A model generated the notes under the pieces. The model made no database searches, was not told the origin of the DNA, and saw only the letters and a list, made by a program, of their open reading frames with translations. The position numbers and the translations under genes are program-made. Below are positions 1-6,404 of a stretch of 23,272 nucleotides of DNA, piece by piece. Position 1 is the first letter of the stretch, and each line of letters opens with the position of its first letter. The stretch comes from an uncultured Oscillospiraceae bacterium (GTDB lineage Bacteria; Bacillota; Clostridia; Oscillospirales; Oscillospiraceae): NCBI GenBank assembly GCA_937915075.1, contig CALDMA010000130.1, forward strand, positions 1-23,272. The letters run 5' to 3'.

Positions 1-345
1 GTCCTCGGTGATCTCAATGCGCAGCACCTTATTCAGGTCGGCGTAGGTCTGATCCCTCCGCCCACGGTAGAGCAGCTTGAGAAATGCCTTGGGATTGCCG
101 CTCGTGTAGTCCAGATAGCCCTGCTGAAACAGGATCACGCCGACGACCAGCGCCGCGACCTGCGCAGCCTCCGTCATGTCCTTATGCCGGAATACGGCGA
201 TCAGAATGCACAGAACGACTGTCACGGCGCTCAGCGCCGCCGCCGCGATCCACTTGGCCTTGCGGTTGCTGACATGGCGCAGCAGGATCTCCTGCTCGGC
301 GGCGAGGTCATAATCGCTTGCCTTGGCTTCAAATACGAATTTCAT
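1..345 (-). CDS. YcxB-like small membrane protein, 3' end cut by window
   Basis: The frame is open from an ATG at 343-345 to the window edge, so the visible 115 residues are the N-terminal part and the stop lies outside. An AGGAGAG ribosome binding site precedes the ATG at good spacing. The protein starts MKFVFEAKASDYDLAAEQEIL, a soluble stretch, followed by two hydrophobic segments at about residues 33-50 and 62-75, then a basic, soluble part. This layout matches the neighbouring YcxB-type protein and suggests a paralogue or a partner. Only 32 bp separate it from that gene and there is no terminator between, so both should be transcribed from the T-box promoter near 1165-1193. The function of YcxB proteins is unknown. 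Family assignment rests on layout and context, not on a diagnostic motif. Confidence 0.6.
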   Translation of the reverse strand, partial: MKFVFEAKASDYDLAAEQEILLRHVSNRKAKWIAAAALSAVTVVLCILIAVFRHKDMTEAAQVAALVVGVILFQQGYLDYTSGNPKAFLKLLYRGRRDQTYADLNKVLRIEITED

Positions 346-377
346 CTTCTCTCTCCTGTTATCGTTTTGATTTTCGC

Positions 378-905
378 TCAGATATATTCCACCGTTTTGC
401 CGGTCTTGGCCTCGATGAACGCGCGGAAATCCGCGCTGTCACCGACCACGAAGCGGTCCTCCGGCAGGATATAGGCGTGCAGCTTGTCCACAAAGAGGAA
501 ATAGCGGTCCCGATAGTGATACAAGCGCTCGAACGCATGGTACGGCACCGATGCCGCGGCCTTGCTGCTGCTCTGCGTCAGGCCCTCGTCGCTGAATTTT
601 ATGGTCAGATTCTCGACCTGAAGCGACTGTTTTCTTGCGCCCCACGCATTCAGGCGGTTGCGGAAAAAGCCGAGCACCAGACACAAGCCGCCAAAGAGCA
701 GCAGCGTTGCGGTAAGATCGGATATCTCCCGGTCTGACCACAGCATCAAAATACCGGAGAGAAAAGCAAACAGTCCGACCACAAAGCCAAATACGGCAAT
801 GATACGACCGCTCCATTTGCGCGTTGTCTTATCCGCGAGCTTACTCAATGCGCGGAAATCCTCCTTCCGGTAGCTGTGGTCAAAGCGCAGCACAAAGTAG
901 TCCAT
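378..905 (-). CDS. YcxB-like membrane protein
   Basis: This 175-residue protein begins MDYFVLRFDHSYRKEDF, has two closely spaced membrane segments at about residues 34-55 and 63-81, and ends in a soluble domain that contains a KFSDEGL stretch and a region resembling FERLYHYRDRYFLFVDKLHAYILPED in part. That order (short N-terminal domain, two-helix hairpin, C-terminal domain with an aromatic-rich strand ending in 'ilP') is characteristic of the YcxB-like family, whose role is unknown. The ATG at 903-905 follows a GGGAGG site. It is the first gene after the T-box terminator at 929-954, so its expression should depend on the uncharged state of one tRNA. That is an odd regulator for this family, which is not a known amino-acid enzyme or transporter. 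Confidence 0.75.
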   Translation of the reverse strand: MDYFVLRFDHSYRKEDFRALSKLADKTTRKWSGRIIAVFGFVVGLFAFLSGILMLWSDREISDLTATLLLFGGLCLVLGFFRNRLNAWGARKQSLQVENLTIKFSDEGLTQSSSKAAASVPYHAFERLYHYRDRYFLFVDKLHAYILPEDRFVVGDSADFRAFIEAKTGKTVEYI

Positions 906-920
906 AAAGCCTCCCTTTCA

Positions 921-954
921 AAGAAAAACGCCCTGAGCAAACCTGCTCAGGGCG
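921..954 (-). terminator. Regulated terminator of the T-box leader
   Basis: Ten-base arms CGCCCTGAGC and GCTCAGGGCG (945-954 and 929-938) with a six-base loop are followed on the minus strand by TTTTTCTT. This is the intrinsic terminator that competes with the antiterminator formed by the T-box motif just upstream. It ends 15-25 bp before the YcxB ribosome binding site. Confidence 0.92.
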
Positions 955-1158
955 ATCAATGACCGTGTTACCACCTGAATTCCCGCCGCGTCGGCGGACA
1001 CTCGCGACTCTGTAACGGGAGTTCCCGTCCGGCCTACTGCATCGTTCAGCCCGGCTGCTCCGCGGCGACTTCGGCGGCCCGCTCACGAGGGACTTACACC
1101 ATCCGCCCTCTCTCTGCGCTTCGTGAGCCGCGTACTCTTCCGTTTCCTTGCATTTTCG
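921..1158 (-). ncRNA. T-box riboswitch leader
   Basis: Read on the minus strand from about 1158 this has the parts of a T-box leader in order. An AGTA element (1133-1136) and a GAA (1070-1072) face each other as the specifier-loop signature of stem I. Stem I arms TCACGA/TCGTGA (1121-1126, 1084-1089) enclose the AGAGAG and GGTG conserved loops (near 1110-1117 and 1097-1100). An AGTAGG linker lies near 1033-1038, a CGGGAACTCCCG stem III follows, and the T-box motif AGGTGGTAACACGG is at 963-976. A terminator at 929-954 follows. The T-box bulge reads TGGT, which fits a tRNA with A at the discriminator position. The specifier codon is not certain: by the GAA-N-codon spacing it would be TCG (Ser), but tRNA-Ser normally has G there. 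GTC (Val), one base earlier, would agree with the bulge. Confidence 0.9.
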
Positions 1159-1164
1159 GCTGTT

Positions 1165-1193
1165 ATTATATGCAATATCGACCGATTTGTCAA
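1165..1193 (-). promoter_or_regulatory. Consensus sigma-A promoter of the T-box operon
   Basis: The minus strand has TTGACA (1188-1193), a 17-bp spacer and TATAAT (1165-1170), a perfect match to the vegetative consensus. The -35 box contains the TGA stop codon of sigE (1190-1192), so the promoter directly abuts the sporulation gene. Confidence 0.9.
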
Positions 1194-1909
1194 GACATCT
1201 TGAGGATCTCGCGCTTGAGCCGCGCGATGATACGCTTTTCCAGCCTTGAGATGTAGCTTTGCGAAATGCCGAGGTAGTCGGCGACCTCCTTCTGCGTCTT
1301 TTCCTCCCGCCCGCCAAGGCCGAAACGCAGCGTGATGATCTCGCGCTCGCGGTCGGAAAGGCGGCTGACCGCGGTCGTCAGCAGCTGGCGGTCCACGTCG
1401 TCCTCGATGGGGCGAAGCACCGTGTCGCCGTCCGTGCCGAGAATATCCGAGAGCAGCAGCTCGTTGCCGTCCCAGTCCGTGTTGAGCGGCTCGTCGAAGC
1501 TGACCTCGACCTTTTGGTTGGCATTCTTGCGCAGGTACATGAGTATTTCATTCTCGATGCAGCGTGAGGCGTAGGTCGCGAGCTTGATGTTCTTGTCGCT
1601 GCGGTAGGTGTTGATGGCCTTGATGAGACCGATGGTGCCGATGGAGATAAGGTCCTCGATGTTGATGCCGGTGTTGTCGAAGCGGCGGGCGATGTAGGCG
1701 ACGAGACGGAGATTGTGCTCAATGAGGATCTGCCGCACCTCGAAGTCGCCCTCGTCCAGCTGCGCGATCATCTGCGCCTCCACGTCGCGCGAGAGCGGCG
1801 GCGGGAGCGAATCGCTGCCGCCAATGTAGAAGATGCCGCTGCGCGGCAGCAGGCCGTGTCGCGCGAGCCATGCGCGGAGCCTATCCCAAAGCTGCCTGAA
1901 CCAACTCAT
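1190..1909 (-). CDS. sigE: Sporulation sigma factor SigE precursor
   Basis: This 239-residue protein is pro-sigma-E, the first mother-cell-specific sigma factor. Residues 1-27 form an amphipathic pro-sequence that holds it at the membrane. The conserved YIGGSDSLPPPLSR block at 28-41 marks the site at which SpoIIGA cleaves in the family. Region 2 follows (NLRLVAYIARRF, then DLISIGTIGLIKAINTY at 86-102, core binding and -10 recognition). Region 4 at the C-terminus carries the helix-turn-helix KEVADYLGISQSYISRLEKR. The ATG at 1907-1909 has an AGGAGGGAG site and gives the expected pro-sequence length, although it lies inside the 3' end of spoIIGA. No terminator follows; the next element is the promoter of the T-box operon. 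sigG, which often follows sigE in spore formers, is absent. Confidence 0.96.
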   Translation of the reverse strand: MSWFRQLWDRLRAWLARHGLLPRSGIFYIGGSDSLPPPLSRDVEAQMIAQLDEGDFEVRQILIEHNLRLVAYIARRFDNTGINIEDLISIGTIGLIKAINTYRSDKNIKLATYASRCIENEILMYLRKNANQKVEVSFDEPLNTDWDGNELLLSDILGTDGDTVLRPIEDDVDRQLLTTAVSRLSDREREIITLRFGLGGREEKTQKEVADYLGISQSYISRLEKRIIARLKREILKMS

Positions 1910-2687
1910 GTTCTCCCTCCTGTTCCTCCATGCGCCATACGCCCTGAAAGCCGCCGTCGCCGTAAATGTCCGGCGAGACGGCGATCAGCCGCCGTCCCAA
2001 GTCCCTGCCGTTCACGCGAACGCTGTCGCAGTAAAACGCCCGCAGCACCCCGCTGCCGCCCGCCGTCGTGCAGGAAAGCGTTATGTAACCCTCCTCGCGT
2101 TTCGGCAGCAGCGCGCGCAGAGCGCTTTCTCCGATCACCGGTACGTTCTCCCCTGTGGCGGGATCGGTGAGCAGGTTTCCGCTGTCGTGCAGCAGCCGAA
2201 GCTTGACGGTCTTCCCGCCGCGCGTGAGCGTCACGCGCAGCAGCTCCCCGCCGTCGTGCCTCGCTCCGCCGCGAAAAACGGTCGAGAGCAGCAGATAGGT
2301 CACGCCCATCGCGCCGAGAAGCACACCCCACGGCAGCTGCGCGAGGATCACGCCGCGCGCGACGCGCTCCAATGCACCGCAGCATTGGCCTAGCAGCAGC
2401 ACACCTCCGCCGAGGGCGCAGGAGAGCAGCAGCGTCAGCAGCCCCAGCTTGAATGCCCGTCCCGTGCCGCGGAAGGCGAGCAGCGCCATCCCGACGAACG
2501 CCGCGGCGGTCAGCCACGGCGAGCACGGCAGAACGAGCCGGAGCACAGCGTAAGCCGCGCCGAAGGCCGCCGCGCCGAGGAGCCGCAGCCGCGGCACCGT
2601 CCGCCCCGCGAGCCGCGCCGCCGACAGCAGCAGCAGATAATCCGCCGCGCCGTTCACCAGCGCCGCAAGGTCCCAGTAGACCACCAT
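1881..2687 (-). CDS. spoIIGA: Sigma-E processing peptidase SpoIIGA
   Basis: SpoIIGA is the membrane-embedded aspartic protease that removes the pro-sequence of sigma-E after asymmetric division. From the ATG at 2685-2687 it has 268 residues: an N-terminal half of about five hydrophobic helices (MVVYWDLAALVNGAADYLLL onward, to about residue 136), then a soluble protease domain. The catalytic motif HDSGNLLTDPATG places the active aspartate at D168, and PVIGE follows as in the family. The ATG is chosen because an AGGGGG site precedes it and because the longer in-frame version adds a 35-residue non-membrane extension unlike the family. Its end overlaps sigE by 29 bp, which suggests tight co-translation of protease and substrate. 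Confidence 0.93.
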   Translation of the reverse strand: MVVYWDLAALVNGAADYLLLLSAARLAGRTVPRLRLLGAAAFGAAYAVLRLVLPCSPWLTAAAFVGMALLAFRGTGRAFKLGLLTLLLSCALGGGVLLLGQCCGALERVARGVILAQLPWGVLLGAMGVTYLLLSTVFRGGARHDGGELLRVTLTRGGKTVKLRLLHDSGNLLTDPATGENVPVIGESALRALLPKREEGYITLSCTTAGGSGVLRAFYCDSVRVNGRDLGRRLIAVSPDIYGDGGFQGVWRMEEQEGEHELVQAALG

Positions 2688-2714
2688 GCCGGTCACCCCC
2701 TCTTCCGTGCCGTC

Positions 2715-2720
2715 AGCATA
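2715..2720 (-). promoter_or_regulatory. Candidate -10 box upstream of spoIIGA
   Basis: TATGCT lies 28 bp upstream of the spoIIGA start on the minus strand. No good -35 box sits at 17 bp. In Bacillus subtilis the spoIIG promoter is activated by Spo0A and has an unusually wide spacer, so a weak -35 would be expected. I do not see a convincing Spo0A box (TGTCGAA). Confidence 0.35.
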
Positions 2721-2750
2721 CCACAGCGCGGACGCGGAAAAAGGACGAAA

Positions 2751-2785
2751 CAGGGCCGTCCGCACAAAATGTACGGACGGCCCTG
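2751..2785 (-). terminator. Terminator after the rarA operon
   Basis: Twelve-base arms CAGGGCCGTCCG and CGGACGGCCCTG enclose an 11-base loop. On the minus strand the hairpin is followed by TGTTTCGTCCTTTTT, a broken T-tract. It lies just beyond the 29-residue peptide gene and before spoIIGA, so it separates the two units. Confidence 0.7.
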
Positions 2786-2803
2786 CGGTCACTCCATATC
2801 GGC

Positions 2804-2893
2804 TTACAGGAACGGAATGACCATGCTCGCCAGCAGCGAGACGATCATCACGACCACCAGAATGAGCGCCATCGCGCGCGTTTTCTTATTCAT
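2804..2893 (-). CDS. 29-residue membrane peptide
   Basis: An ATG at 2891-2893 opens a 29-codon frame ending in TAA at 2804-2806. The product begins MNKKTRAMALILVVVMIVSL and ends MVIPFL: a short basic N-terminus followed by one uninterrupted hydrophobic helix, so it should insert in the membrane with the N-terminus inside. The start overlaps the last eight bases of the DUF951 gene (ATGAATAAG contains that gene's TAA), which suggests translational coupling; I see no strong ribosome binding site of its own. The hairpin at 2751-2785 follows. Short peptides of this K-rich-plus-helix form occur in Firmicutes (DUF4044-like), but function is unknown. It is real or chance at perhaps three to one, based on the coupled start and the placement of the terminator. 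Confidence 0.6.
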   Translation of the reverse strand: MNKKTRAMALILVVVMIVSLLASMVIPFL

Positions 2894-3089
2894 CGGCTTT
2901 CTCCTCCCGTTCGAGAATCTTCCTGATGCCCTTCTCCGCCTTCGCGCGCGGCAGCATCACCTCATGGCCGCAGCCGCTGCATCTGAGCTTCACGTCCATG
3001 CCCACGCGCGTGATCTCGAAAATCTTTTCGCCGCAGGGGTGGGGCTTTTTCATTTCGACCCTATCATGGAGCCTAATGTCCATCGGCAT
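2886..3089 (-). CDS. DUF951 zinc-ribbon-like protein
   Basis: This short protein (67 residues from the ATG at 3087-3089) has the features of the DUF951 family: DIRLHDRVEMKKPHPCG, then a strand ending VGMDVKLRCSGCGHEVMLPR. Cysteines at 19, 37 and 40 could form part of a zinc site together with a histidine. The family is widespread in Firmicutes and its role is unknown. Two starts are possible: the ATG at 3087-3089 lies nine bases after GGGAGG, while the ATG at 3081-3083 is 15 bases away, so the first is preferred. The beginning lies inside the 3' end of rarA (17-bp overlap), and the end overlaps the membrane peptide gene. Confidence 0.88.
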   Translation of the reverse strand: MPMDIRLHDRVEMKKPHPCGEKIFEITRVGMDVKLRCSGCGHEVMLPRAKAEKGIRKILEREEKADE

Positions 3090-4347
3090 GCTTGATCGCC
3101 TCCCAGTATTTCGCCGCGGCCTGCTCGACCTTGTTGTCGCCATAGCGATAGTAGACCGCTTTTTTGATCGGGTCAGGCAGGTATTGCTGCTTCACCCAAT
3201 GGTTCGGGAACTCGTGCGGGTACTTGTAGCCCTGCTCGCGCTCGAGGCCCGTGGAGTCCGCATGGACGTTTTGCAGCTCGCGCGGGATATCGCCGGTCCT
3301 GCCGCGCTTGACGTCGGCCCACGCCGCGTTGATGCCCTCGACCACACTGTTGGACTTCGGCGCGGTCGCAAGCAGGATCGCCGCCTGCGCCAGCGGCAGC
3401 TGCGCTTCGGGCAGTCCCAGCTGCATCGCGGTATCCACACAGGCCTTCACGATGGCGATTGCCTGAGGGTAAGCCATGCCGATATCCTCGCTCGCCGAGC
3501 ACAAAAGCCGGCGGCAGGGCGTCACGAGATCGCCTGCCTCGAGGAAACGCGCGAGGTAATGGAGCGCCGCGTCCGGGTCGCTGCCGCGCAGCGACTTCAT
3601 CAGCGCCGAGGCCATGTCGTACATCGCGTCGCCGCCCTTATCGTAGCGCATCGCGCTGCGCTGTGCCACCTGTAAGGCGTCTTCGCTTGTCAGCAAAAGC
3701 TCTCCGTTCTTTGCCTCCGCCGCCTCATAAAGCAGCTCGCAGGCATTGATGGCCTTGCGCACATCGCCGCCGCATTGGGTCGCGATCTGCATGGGCACGC
3801 CCTCCTCCCACGCAAGCGGGAGCGGGCTGCGCTCCTTGAGGATGCCAAGCGCCCGCTCGACGGCGGGCAGCAGCTCGCGCGGCTCGACCTGCTTGAACTC
3901 GAACACCGTCGAGCGCGAGAGCAGCGCGTTGTAAACATAAAAAAATGGATTCTCCGTTGTGGACGCGATAAGCGTAATGGAGCCGTTTTCCATGAACTCC
4001 AACAGGCTCTGCTGCTGCTTTTTGTTGAAATACTGGATCTCATCGAGGTAGAGCAGAATGCCCCCGGGCGCCATCAGCGTGCCGACGCTCGCGATGATAT
4101 CCTTCACGTCCTGTAAGCTCGCGGTCGTCGCGTTGAGCCGGTAGAGCGTTTTATTCGTCTTGTTGGCGATAATGTTGGCGATGGTCGTTTTTCCCGTGCC
4201 GGAGGGGCCGTAGAAGATCATGTTCGCGCTCGTGCCCGCGTCGATCAGACGGCGCAGCACGCCGCCCGGCCCGATCAGATGGCGTTGGCCCACGACCTCG
4301 TCCAGGCTCTGCGGGCGAATTTCGTCCGCGAGCGGTCTTGTGCTCAT
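3073..4347 (-). CDS. rarA: Replication-associated recombination protein A (RarA/MgsA), AAA+ ATPase
   Basis: RarA is a clamp-loader-like AAA+ ATPase that acts at stalled replication forks and binds single-stranded DNA-binding protein. The 424-residue protein has the family start PLADEIRPQSLDEVVGQRHL, Walker A GPSGTGKT at 47-54, Walker B LLYLDEIQ at 98-105, and sensor 1 in ASTTENP at 128-134. The C-terminal tetramerisation region carries SNSVVEGINAAW and ends PHEFPNHWVKQQYLP, both typical of RarA. The ATG at 4345-4347 follows GGAGGGGAG. It lies 12 bp downstream of the YxjI-like gene and overlaps the DUF951 gene, so all should share the promoter near 4863-4891. Confidence 0.96.
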   Translation of the reverse strand: MSTRPLADEIRPQSLDEVVGQRHLIGPGGVLRRLIDAGTSANMIFYGPSGTGKTTIANIIANKTNKTLYRLNATTASLQDVKDIIASVGTLMAPGGILLYLDEIQYFNKKQQQSLLEFMENGSITLIASTTENPFFYVYNALLSRSTVFEFKQVEPRELLPAVERALGILKERSPLPLAWEEGVPMQIATQCGGDVRKAINACELLYEAAEAKNGELLLTSEDALQVAQRSAMRYDKGGDAMYDMASALMKSLRGSDPDAALHYLARFLEAGDLVTPCRRLLCSASEDIGMAYPQAIAIVKACVDTAMQLGLPEAQLPLAQAAILLATAPKSNSVVEGINAAWADVKRGRTGDIPRELQNVHADSTGLEREQGYKYPHEFPNHWVKQQYLPDPIKKAVYYRYGDNKVEQAAAKYWEAIKHADGH

Positions 4348-4359
4348 TCTCTCCCCTCC

Positions 4360-4833
4360 TCAGCTGCTGCGGCTGCACTTCTCCGCGTCGATGGCCAGCA
4401 CGACCATCAGCGCGTGCAGCGCGTCGGCGGGGTCCGCCACGTCGATGACATAGGTGTCCGTCCAGTGGAACAGCTCCTTGCCGATCGTTGCGACCGTGCC
4501 GCGCGAGGCGCTGACGATGGTGTAATCCCATTCCATGAACTGCCCCTCGACCTCCCAATCGCTGCCCTCCACAGTAAAATGCGGCACAAAGAACGTAAAT
4601 TCCTTTTTGATCGTGCCGATGCAGCGATTGGATTCATACAGGTCAAACTTCGGCAGGAAGGTCAGCATACGCTGCTGCACCGTGCCGATGTGCTCGCCGG
4701 CGGCGTTGAGAATATGTAAGCAATGGCCCCACGCGAGCTTGCCCTCGACCGTAAAGACCGTCGCGCCATTATCGTCATAAATGTCATAGCTGTCGAACCA
4801 TGAAAAAAAGCGCTGCTTGAAGAGTAAGCGCAT
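4360..4833 (-). CDS. YxjI/LURP-one-related family protein
   Basis: This 157-residue protein begins MRLLFKQRFFSWFDSYDIYD, which matches the start of Bacillus YxjI and related LURP-one proteins (tubby-like beta-barrel fold). Repeated blocks fit the family: a strand ending FTVEGKLAWGHCLHI, then GEHIGTVQQRM, FDLYESNRCIGTIKKEF and DWEVEGQFMEWDYTI. No catalytic residues are known; members are thought to bind membranes or lipids, but the role is unknown. The ATG at 4831-4833 is preferred over the in-frame GTG six bases upstream because GGAGG lies seven bases before the ATG. It is the first gene of the rarA operon. Confidence 0.85.
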   Translation of the reverse strand: MRLLFKQRFFSWFDSYDIYDDNGATVFTVEGKLAWGHCLHILNAAGEHIGTVQQRMLTFLPKFDLYESNRCIGTIKKEFTFFVPHFTVEGSDWEVEGQFMEWDYTIVSASRGTVATIGKELFHWTDTYVIDVADPADALHALMVVLAIDAEKCSRSS

Positions 4834-4862
4834 GGCCACACCTCCATTTCTTCGGTATTTTT

Positions 4863-4891
4863 ATCATAGCATATTTTTTCTCGTTTGCCCA
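4863..4891 (-). promoter_or_regulatory. Promoter of the YxjI-like/rarA operon
   Basis: The minus strand has TGCTATGAT, an extended -10 (hexamer 4863-4868), and TGGGCA at 17 bp (4886-4891, four of six to consensus). It faces the nth promoter across about 10 bp. Confidence 0.6.
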
Positions 4892-4902
4892 CACTTTTTC
4901 TG

Positions 4903-4931
4903 TCGATTTTTCGGGAAATGTGTGGTATGCT
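4903..4931 (+). promoter_or_regulatory. Weak candidate promoter of nth
   Basis: An extended -10, TGGTATGCT (hexamer 4926-4931), lies 30 bp upstream of the nth start. The hexamer 17 bp before it is TCGATT, a poor -35, so the assignment rests on the -10. Confidence 0.45.
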
Positions 4932-4961
4932 TTTGGCAAGAATGATTCGGGAGGTCGCCCC

Positions 4962-5609
4962 ATGAAATCCAAAGCCGCTGTCCGCCGCATCGTTGAGGCA
5001 CTGAAGACGCTCTACCCCGACGCCATGTGCTCGCTGCAATATCAAAAGGATTATGAGCTGCTCTTTGCCGTGCGGCTCTCTGCCCAGTGCACCGACGCGC
5101 GCGTCAACATGGTCACCCCCTCGCTGTATGCAAAGTTTCCGACGCTCGAGGCGTTCGCCAACGCCGGCTACGAAGAGGTCGGCGAGGCCATCAAGTCCTG
5201 CGGCTTTTACAATACCAAGTCTAAAGACCTCGTCGAATGCGCGAAAATTCTGCTTGAGAAGTATGGCGGCAAGGTCCCCGGCACGATGGAGGAGCTGACG
5301 AGTCTCCCCGGCATCGGGCGCAAGACCGCGAACCTCATTCTCGGCGACATCTACCACCAGCCCGCCTACGTCTGCGACACGCACTGCATCCGCATCACGG
5401 GCCGTCTCGGCCTCACCGACGGCAGCAAGGACCCTCTGAGCGTGGAAAAGCAGCTGCGCGCTGTCCTCCCGCCGGAGGAGTCGAGTGATTTCTGCCACCG
5501 CATGGTGCTCTTTGGCCGCGACCGCTGCACCGCCCGCAAGGCGAACTGCGACGGCTGCCCGCTGCGCGCCGACTGCGACTTCGGCAAGGCGCAGAGCGAG
5601 AAGCCATAA
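4962..5609 (+). CDS. nth: Endonuclease III (DNA glycosylase/AP lyase)
   Basis: Nth removes oxidised pyrimidines from DNA and cleaves the abasic site in base excision repair. From the ATG at 4962 it has 215 residues, the usual length. The helix-hairpin-helix LPGIGRKTAN is at 115-124 with the Schiff-base lysine K121, and the catalytic aspartate is D139 in VCDTH. The iron-sulfur cluster ligands C189, C196, C199 and C205 show the canonical C-x6-C-x2-C-x5-C spacing. GGGAGG precedes the chosen ATG; the longer in-frame version from 4920 would begin inside the promoter. It is transcribed alone, divergent from the rarA operon, and followed by its own terminator. The cysteine before the catalytic aspartate replaces a more usual small residue but should not affect function. 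Confidence 0.96.
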   Translation: MKSKAAVRRIVEALKTLYPDAMCSLQYQKDYELLFAVRLSAQCTDARVNMVTPSLYAKFPTLEAFANAGYEEVGEAIKSCGFYNTKSKDLVECAKILLEKYGGKVPGTMEELTSLPGIGRKTANLILGDIYHQPAYVCDTHCIRITGRLGLTDGSKDPLSVEKQLRAVLPPEESSDFCHRMVLFGRDRCTARKANCDGCPLRADCDFGKAQSEKP

Positions 5610-5626
5610 AGCAGAAAGCCGGAAAG

Positions 5627-5660
5627 CGTGTCTGCGATTTTCGCAGGCACGTTTTCTCTT
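5627..5660 (+). terminator. Terminator of nth
   Basis: A hairpin of CGTG-CTGCGA against CGCAG-CACG (5627-5651, one mismatch) with a TTTT loop is followed by TTTTCTCTT, starting 18 bp after the nth stop. Confidence 0.85.
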
Positions 5661-5706
5661 TCCTGCTCATATACTGCTTTGAACGAATCGGAACGGAGGC
5701 ACGGAC

Positions 5707-5964
5707 ATGGATCAAAATACCGCTCAGCTCATTGAAAAATTCCGCAGGAATCCCGCCATGGCACAATCGCTCCTGCAATCCGGCGATGGGCAGAAGCTCA
5801 TGCAGCTGCTCACCCGGCAGGATGGCGGCGCGGCGCTCAATCGCGCGGCGCAGAGCGCCGCGATGGGCAACATCAGGGAGCTCGCGGCGATGCTCTCAAA
5901 CCTGATGCAGAGTCCCGAGGGCATGGCGGTGATGAACCGCATCAGCGAGAGCGCAAAAAAATAA
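5707..5964 (+). CDS. Uncharacterised small helical protein, first of three
   Basis: I do not recognise a named family. The 85-residue product is predicted all helical, without membrane segments or cysteines, and contains the repeated idea of 'residues-to-end-of-helix then G': QSLLQSGDGQKLMQLL and NLMQSPEGMAVMNRI. Such 'SPEG/SGDG' repeats are seen in small Clostridial proteins of unknown role. An ACGGAGG site precedes the ATG at 5707. The next gene starts 21 bp after the stop, so the three genes up to 6764 look like one unit between the nth terminator and the shared terminator at 6769-6793. The composition and codon use resemble the flanking genes, so there is no sign of transfer. Confidence 0.85.
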   Translation: MDQNTAQLIEKFRRNPAMAQSLLQSGDGQKLMQLLTRQDGGAALNRAAQSAAMGNIRELAAMLSNLMQSPEGMAVMNRISESAKK

Positions 5965-5985
5965 GCGAAACGGAGGGCGGGCCGC

Positions 5986-6402
5986 ATGAGCGAGCTGGAA
6001 GACAAACTCAATAGCCTGCTCTCCAACCAGGACGCGATGGCGCAGGTCATGCAGCTCGCGCAGAGCCTGTCGCAGTCGGGCGCGGGAGCGACGGACGGCG
6101 GGAGCGCGGCTTCTCCTCCCCCGCCGCAGAGCGGAGCAGCGGCAGGAAATGCCATGCCGGACGCGAGCGACCTGAACGCCATGCTCTCGCAGCTCACCGG
6201 CGGGCTGGACCCCGCGCTTTTAGCGCGGCTCCTGCCGGTGCTGAGCCAGATGAACCGGAACGAGAGCAGCGAGACCTCCGCGCTCCTCTACGCGCTGCAG
6301 CCCTTTCTGCGCGACAAGCGGCGCGACAAGGTCGCGCGGGCGGCGCAGCTCGCCAAGCTCATCCATCTGGCCAAGGTATTTCTGACGACGCGGGAGGAGT
6401 AG
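5986..6402 (+). CDS. Uncharacterised two-part helical protein, second of three
   Basis: The 138-residue product has an N-terminal helix (SELEDKLNSLLSNQDAMAQV) that resembles helices of the preceding protein. A low-complexity G/A/S/P linker at about 32-58 follows. A C-terminal domain then runs DLNAMLSQLTGGLDPALLARL and ends in a basic helix, LQPFLRDKRRDKVARAAQL. The ending 'alrPFLsekRrkkidrAikl' type occurs in small proteins of Clostridia with unknown function. A GGAGGGCGG site precedes the ATG. The stop at 6400-6402 lies two bases before the GTG of the third gene, so the two are probably translationally coupled. No membrane segment or enzyme motif is visible. Confidence 0.85.
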   Translation: MSELEDKLNSLLSNQDAMAQVMQLAQSLSQSGAGATDGGSAASPPPPQSGAAAGNAMPDASDLNAMLSQLTGGLDPALLARLLPVLSQMNRNESSETSALLYALQPFLRDKRRDKVARAAQLAKLIHLAKVFLTTREE

Positions 6403-6404
6403 CC

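Noticed and set aside
929..1164. Possible short genes in the 284-bp gap between the YcxB gene and sigE
   Set aside because: The sequence is fully explained by the T-box leader, its terminator and promoter.
4662..5498. 278-codon minus-strand frame opposite nth
   Set aside because: It would run through the divergent promoter region and overlap both real genes.
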